A stretch of 10,257 bases of DNA, from assembly GCA_045585875.1 (NCBI GenBank), contig JAZMZH010000022.1, forward strand, positions 1 to 10,257, in the 5' to 3' direction. How positions within the stretch are numbered: position 1 is the stretch's first letter; the number at the start of each line of letters is the position of its first letter. This document shows positions 7,405-10,257 of this stretch, piece after piece. A program made the translations under genes and the position numbers. The DNA comes from JAVBQJ01 sp045585875 (GTDB taxonomy: Bacteria > Verrucomicrobiota > Lentisphaeria > Victivallales > Victivallaceae). A model generated the notes under the pieces. It saw only the letters and a list, made by a program, of their open reading frames with translations, did no database searches and was not told the DNA's origin.

Positions 7405-8226
7405 TCACCACCCCGAAACCGTGAAAAGCACCGTCATCACCGCATCGGATATCACCACCGCGAATACTCCGGCCACCACCGCCTGGGTGGCCGCACGGCC
7501 CACCCCCTGCGCATCGGCGCCGGCCGTCATCCCCTTGCGGCAGCCGATGAGCGCGATCAGCACCGCAAAAACAAAACTCTTCACCAGCCCCAGCAGCATG
7601 ATCACCGGCGTCATCGCCCGGCAGGTCCGGTCCACATAGACGCCCGTGGGGATGTCCAGATAAAAATCCCCCACCAGCCAGCCGCCGAAGAGACCGGCCA
7701 TGTCACCGAAAACCGTCAGCACCGGCAGCGCCAGCGCCAGCGCCAGCACCTTGGGCACCACCAGAAACCTCCCCGGCCGGATGCCCATGGTCTCCAGCGC
7801 CGCGATCTCGTCGTTCACCCGCATCGTGCCCAGCTCCGCGGCAAAGGCGCTTCCCGCCCTGCCGGTGGCGATGATCGCCGCCAGCAGAGGCCCCAGCTCC
7901 TTCAGCACAGCGTAGGCGGTGGCGTCCGCCGTCAGCATCTCCAGCCCGTAGTCCCGCATGTAAAACCCGGCCTGAAAACCCACCACCACCCCCATCAGTG
8001 TGCAGATGCCGAGCACGATGGGCAGAGTGCGCAGCCCGCAGAGGTCGAGGTAATAGGCGAAGTCGCGCCAGCGGAGCCGCCGGGGACGCATCAGCGCATC
8101 GGCCAGATCGCAGGAGACCGACCCCACATATTCCACCAGGGACTGGTAATCGCTGCCGAAACGCACGGCGTGCCCGCCGACGCGGTTGACGAATTTTACG
8201 ATATCGGTTTTTCCTTTTTTAGCCAT
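7405..8226 (-). CDS. mlaE: MlaE, permease subunit of the phospholipid ABC transporter
   Basis: This 273-residue membrane protein is the MlaE/YrbE-type permease (DUF140) of the MCE-linked lipid transporter. The family signature KELGPLLAAIIATGRAGSAF followed by AAELGTMRVNDEIAALETMGI is intact. It is flanked by several hydrophobic spans, including the TLPIVLGICTLMGVVVGF and ALALALPVLTVFGDMAGLF helices. It has an amphipathic, positively charged N-terminus with no signal peptide, normal for the family. The ATG at 8226 has no Shine-Dalgarno sequence. A promoter (-10 TATATT at 8240-8235) ends only 8 bases upstream, so the mRNA may be leaderless. An in-frame ATG at 8244 lies inside that promoter and is less likely. 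The reading frame also stays open upstream through the MFS gene, but that part is antiparallel-frame noise. It is the first gene of mlaE-mlaF-mlaD. Confidence 0.94.
   Translation of the reverse strand: MAKKGKTDIVKFVNRVGGHAVRFGSDYQSLVEYVGSVSCDLADALMRPRRLRWRDFAYYLDLCGLRTLPIVLGICTLMGVVVGFQAGFYMRDYGLEMLTADATAYAVLKELGPLLAAIIATGRAGSAFAAELGTMRVNDEIAALETMGIRPGRFLVVPKVLALALALPVLTVFGDMAGLFGGWLVGDFYLDIPTGVYVDRTCRAMTPVIMLLGLVKSFVFAVLIALIGCRKGMTAGADAQGVGRAATQAVVAGVFAVVISDAVMTVLFTVSGW
7726..7743. repeat. Hexanucleotide tandem repeat in mlaE
   Basis: CAGCGC occurs three times in tandem, followed by a near copy (CAGCAC). On the coding strand it encodes alternating Leu-Ala residues in a membrane helix of MlaE. 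Gain or loss of a unit would keep the frame and change helix length by two residues. This may be no more than codon-biased coding for a hydrophobic helix. Confidence 0.6.
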
Positions 8227-8234
8227 AATAAAAT

Positions 8235-8262
8235 AATATACCATTTCCGGGAAAGTTTTCAA
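8235..8262 (-). promoter_or_regulatory. Promoter of the mlaEFD cluster (sigma70 type)
   Basis: On the minus strand TTGAAA (8262-8257), a 16-base spacer and TATATT (8240-8235) make a near-consensus promoter. The -35 overlaps the TGA stop of the upstream MFS gene (8261-8259). The expected start falls between about 8230 and 8226, at or just before the mlaE ATG. Confidence 0.7.
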
Positions 8263-9509
8263 ACCGATCTGCCAAGATATATGCCTTTTGTTTCGGGCAC
8301 GGTCCTCCAGTACAGCACCAGCGCCGGAATTGTCAGCAGCGCGCCCGCGGCGCAGATCCACGCATAACCGGAGGCGCTGTAGACGACCCCGCCCCCCGCC
8401 GCGGGGACGCTCCCGGCGTGATCCAGCACCGCTCCGGCCCCCAATTCGGTGAGGGATTGAAAGAGAAACACCATCCCGTTGCTGTATCCGGAAGCCTGCG
8501 CCATGGTTTCTCCGCTGTGGAGCTCCTGGAGGCTCATGGTCATGATGATGGAGGCCCCTCCCCCCGCGGCGAGCATTGCAAAAGCCGTCCCGTAGAGCGC
8601 CGGAAGGGCGCACCCCGTCCAGGCGCCCGCCGCGATCATCGTCAGCGCCCCGGCGCACAGGAGCACCGACGCCAGGGCGAAGGGCTTGCGGCGGTTTCCG
8701 ATCAGCCGCGATCCCCAGCCGGTCAGCAGACTGGACCCCATGCAGACGACGGCGGCGATCATGGTGACGCGGGCCGCCGCCTCGCCGGAGAGACCGCAGA
8801 CATCCTGCAGCAGCTTCTGCCCGATGACGCTCTGGATCGTGAAGTAGGAGATGTAGCACACCGCCGCGGCAAAAACCACCGCGTGGGTCAGCGGGTCCCG
8901 CAGGATCACCCGGTACGAACGCGGCCTGCGGGTCCGTACCGTGCTTCCCGGAGCCTTTTTCAGCGCCCCCGGCAGCATCGCCGCCAGACACGCCGCCGAC
9001 GCCAGCGCGATCGCCAGCGCTCCGCCGCGCCAGCCCGCGGCCTCCGCCAGCCGGCGAAAGGGCCATGTGCCGGTCATCCCCCCGGCGTATCCGGCCATCA
9101 TCACGAAACCGATGGCAAAGGCGTAGTTTCTGCGGCCGAACAGGCTCTCGGTGAGCTTGACCATCCCCAGATAGATGGATCCGGCCCCCAGTCCGCACAG
9201 CGCTCTGGCCAGGCAGAGGCTTTTCACGCCGCCCGCAACGGGCGTCCACAGCATCCCGGCGGTCATCACCGCACCGGAAAAGAGCAGGAGCCGCCCGCCG
9301 CCGAGGCGTTCCGCCCAGCTCCCGGCGAAAAATTGCGTGACGCCGTAAACGTAGGCGAAGGAAGCCCCGACTCCCGCCAGAGCCGCGGCTCCCGCGCCGA
9401 AATCGCTCTGAAGCATGTCGAAAACCGTGCCGGGGAAAGCCGTGCGCTGAATGAAGCTCACCAGATAAAAAAGCAGAAACGGGATGAAGAACAGTATTTT
9501 TTGGGACAT
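8259..9509 (-). CDS. MFS (major facilitator superfamily) transporter
   Basis: The 416-residue product has about 12 hydrophobic segments in two halves, joined by a basic cytoplasmic loop (VRTRRPRSYR, residues 191-200). The first begins at FFIPFLLFYLVSFI (7-20). Motif-A-like loops appear in both halves: GSWAERLGGGRLLLFSG (63-79) between helices 2 and 3, and GWGSRLIGNRRKPFALA (264-280) in the second half. RALCGLGAGSIYLG (102-115) resembles the helix-4 region of sugar-phosphate and anion permeases, and the C-terminus has PETKG (405-409). Secondary transport of an organic anion or sugar-like solute across the inner membrane is likely; the substrate is unknown. The ATG at 9509 is preferred over 9581 because a strong promoter (9581-9553) lies between them, with AAAGGA about 10 bases before 9509. 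Its stop is 32 bases from mlaE, which seems to have its own promoter. Confidence 0.88.
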   Translation of the reverse strand: MSQKILFFIPFLLFYLVSFIQRTAFPGTVFDMLQSDFGAGAAALAGVGASFAYVYGVTQFFAGSWAERLGGGRLLLFSGAVMTAGMLWTPVAGGVKSLCLARALCGLGAGSIYLGMVKLTESLFGRRNYAFAIGFVMMAGYAGGMTGTWPFRRLAEAAGWRGGALAIALASAACLAAMLPGALKKAPGSTVRTRRPRSYRVILRDPLTHAVVFAAAVCYISYFTIQSVIGQKLLQDVCGLSGEAAARVTMIAAVVCMGSSLLTGWGSRLIGNRRKPFALASVLLCAGALTMIAAGAWTGCALPALYGTAFAMLAAGGGASIIMTMSLQELHSGETMAQASGYSNGMVFLFQSLTELGAGAVLDHAGSVPAAGGGVVYSASGYAWICAAGALLTIPALVLYWRTVPETKGIYLGRSV

Positions 9510-9552
9510 GACAAGAGAATCCTTTATTTTGCGACGGAGGGCCGAATCGTCA

Positions 9553-9581
9553 AAAATACCTCTTCGGCGCGGTTTTGTCAA
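9553..9581 (-). promoter_or_regulatory. Promoter of the MFS gene (sigma70 type)
   Basis: On the minus strand a consensus TTGACA (9581-9576) is followed by 17 bases and TATTTT (9558-9553). The predicted start near 9546 leaves a leader of about 37 bases before the ATG at 9509. Confidence 0.75.
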
Positions 9582-9587
9582 ACTTTT

Positions 9588-9610
9588 CCGGCTTTTTTTT
9601 CAAAAAAATT
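9588..9610. promoter_or_regulatory. Homopolymer A/T tract between divergent promoters
   Basis: A run of eight T, one C and seven A lies in the gap between the MFS and rpsA promoters. It sits just upstream of both -35 elements and could serve as a bent, UP-like element for either; this is inference from its composition and position. Confidence 0.4.
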
Positions 9611-9621
9611 TCATTCCCAAT

Positions 9622-9650
9622 TTGCTTTTCTTCCTTTCCCATGCTAAATT
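9622..9650 (+). promoter_or_regulatory. Promoter of rpsA (sigma70 type, extended -10)
   Basis: TTGCTT (9622-9627), a 17-base spacer and TAAATT (9645-9650), with TG one base before the -10 (ATGCTAAATT), make a plausible extended -10 promoter. Transcription would start near 9657, giving a leader of about 74 bases. Confidence 0.6.
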
Positions 9651-9671
9651 ACAGCTTATCAGGATTTGCGG

Positions 9672-9684
9672 GCGCACGGTGCGC
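9672..9684 (+). promoter_or_regulatory. Hairpin in the rpsA leader, candidate S1 autoregulatory site
   Basis: GCGCA-CGG-TGCGC forms a short GC-rich hairpin in the predicted 5' leader, about 46 bases before the rpsA ATG. No Shine-Dalgarno sequence precedes that ATG (the bases are CCAAGCAGACAA). In E. coli, rpsA is also translated without a strong Shine-Dalgarno sequence and S1 represses its own leader. Similar control here is inference. Confidence 0.35.
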
Positions 9685-9730
9685 GCGCATGAGAAAAAGT
9701 CAACCATTCAACCAAAACCCAAGCAGACAA

Positions 9731-10257
9731 ATGGCCAAAGAACCTGCGAACAGTGCCGTTTTCGACGGCGTCGACTTTGAAAACATGCCTTCCATGGAGG
9801 CCCTCCTTCAGGGCAGCGGCTCCGAAAAGGGCAGCTTCCTCCCCGGCAAGATCGTCACCGGACGCGTGGCGGAGAAGAAACCCCAGAGCGTGCTGGTGGA
9901 TATCGGCTACAAGGCCGAGGGACTGATCGACGCCTCCGAGTTCGCCAAATTCGATGAAATCAATGAGGGCGACCTCATCGACGTCTATATCGAAGAGCTG
10001 GAAAACGACAACAACATGCCGGCGATCAGCTATAAAAAAGCTCAGGAGATCAAAGCCTGGAACCGCATCACCAACGATTGCGGCGAGGGGTCCGTCGTCA
10101 AGGGCGTCATGAAACACCGGGTCAAGGGCGGCCTCATCGTCGACATCGACGGCGTCGAAGCGTTTCTGCCCGGCTCCCAGATCGACATCGGTCCCGTGCG
10201 CAATCTGGACGATTACATCGGCAACGAGTATGATGTCAAGATCCTCAAGATCAACAC
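9731..10257 (+). CDS. rpsA: 30S ribosomal protein S1 (5' part; runs off the window)
   Basis: The frame is open from 9731 to the window end (175 codons) and encodes the N-terminal part of ribosomal protein S1, which binds mRNA and helps the 30S subunit begin translation. A first S1/OB repeat spans about residues 38-104 (PGKIVTGRVAEKKPQSVLVD, then YKAEGLIDASEF). A second begins at about 120 (GSVVKGVMKHRVKGGLIVDI, GVEAFLPGSQID). The acidic N-terminal stretch and short spacing between repeats are as expected for S1; four to six repeats should follow downstream. ATG at 9731 (MAKEPANS) is chosen by similarity to typical S1 starts. An in-frame ATG at 9689 would add 14 residues and cannot be excluded, as neither has a Shine-Dalgarno sequence. 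It is divergent from all the other genes. Confidence 0.95.
   Translation, partial: MAKEPANSAVFDGVDFENMPSMEALLQGSGSEKGSFLPGKIVTGRVAEKKPQSVLVDIGYKAEGLIDASEFAKFDEINEGDLIDVYIEELENDNNMPAISYKKAQEIKAWNRITNDCGEGSVVKGVMKHRVKGGLIVDIDGVEAFLPGSQIDIGPVRNLDDYIGNEYDVKILKIN

Noticed and set aside
8227..9249. A 614-residue fusion protein ending in MlaE
   Set aside because: The upstream 340 codons are an alternate frame of the MFS gene; the MFS frame has the transmembrane pattern and motifs, and MlaE is complete from 8226.
4509..9647. Several long plus-strand frames (about 240-410 codons) over the esterase, mla and MFS genes
   Set aside because: All are antisense to genes with clear motifs, are rich in His/Arg/Pro/Gly, and show no domain; they are composition shadows.
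1..10257. CRISPR arrays, tRNA genes, insertion sequences, phage or defence genes
   Set aside because: No spaced direct repeats, no tRNA-like T-arm plus acceptor arrangement, and no transposase, integrase or nuclease-defence motifs were seen in either strand.

Overview
The window reads as chromosomal DNA of a GC-rich, Gram-negative (diderm) bacterium. An MlaE-MlaF-MlaD lipid transport set and a heptosyltransferase-type (GT9) glycosyltransferase point to an outer membrane with lipopolysaccharide-like glycans. A sialate O-acetylesterase-type enzyme and an N-acylglucosamine 2-epimerase-type enzyme would suit a glycan-using lineage such as the PVC/Lentisphaerota (Victivallis-like) group. That taxonomic guess is an inference from gene content and was not tested.

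Layout, left to right. Everything from 1 to 9509 lies on the minus strand; only the last gene is on the plus strand. Positions 1-2980 hold a tight three-gene cluster, read from 2980 downward: a calcineurin-like metallophosphoesterase, a GT9 glycosyltransferase, and an AGE-family epimerase whose last few codons are cut by the window edge. These genes overlap by one to four bases at their junctions. Upstream, at about 3055-3424, lies the RNase P RNA gene (rnpB), with a clear sigma70-type promoter and conserved core sequences. Past a strong GC-rich inverted repeat (3508-3548) comes a 664-residue sialate O-acetylesterase-like protein (3564-5558). A second palindrome (5602-5619) separates it from the mla cluster (5620-8226), ordered mlaE, mlaF, mlaD in the direction of transcription. 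Upstream of mlaE is an MFS permease (8259-9509). A divergent, AT-rich promoter region (9510-9730) then leads into rpsA (ribosomal protein S1), which runs off the right end.

How the genes relate. MlaE (permease), MlaF (ATPase) and MlaD (MCE substrate-binding protein) should form one ABC-type phospholipid transporter in the inner membrane. The GT9 enzyme probably adds a sugar, heptose or similar, to a cell-surface glycan. The epimerase and esterase are plausible sugar-processing enzymes but are not in one operon with each other.

The window is mostly housekeeping and envelope functions. I see no phage, transposon, CRISPR, defence or biosynthetic system, and no stretch over 300 bases lacks a gene. 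The most interesting points are regulatory: an apparently leaderless mla transcript whose promoter closely resembles that of rnpB, repeated tandem start codons at overlapping gene junctions, an S1 leader without a Shine-Dalgarno sequence, and two strong inverted repeats in the intergenic gaps.
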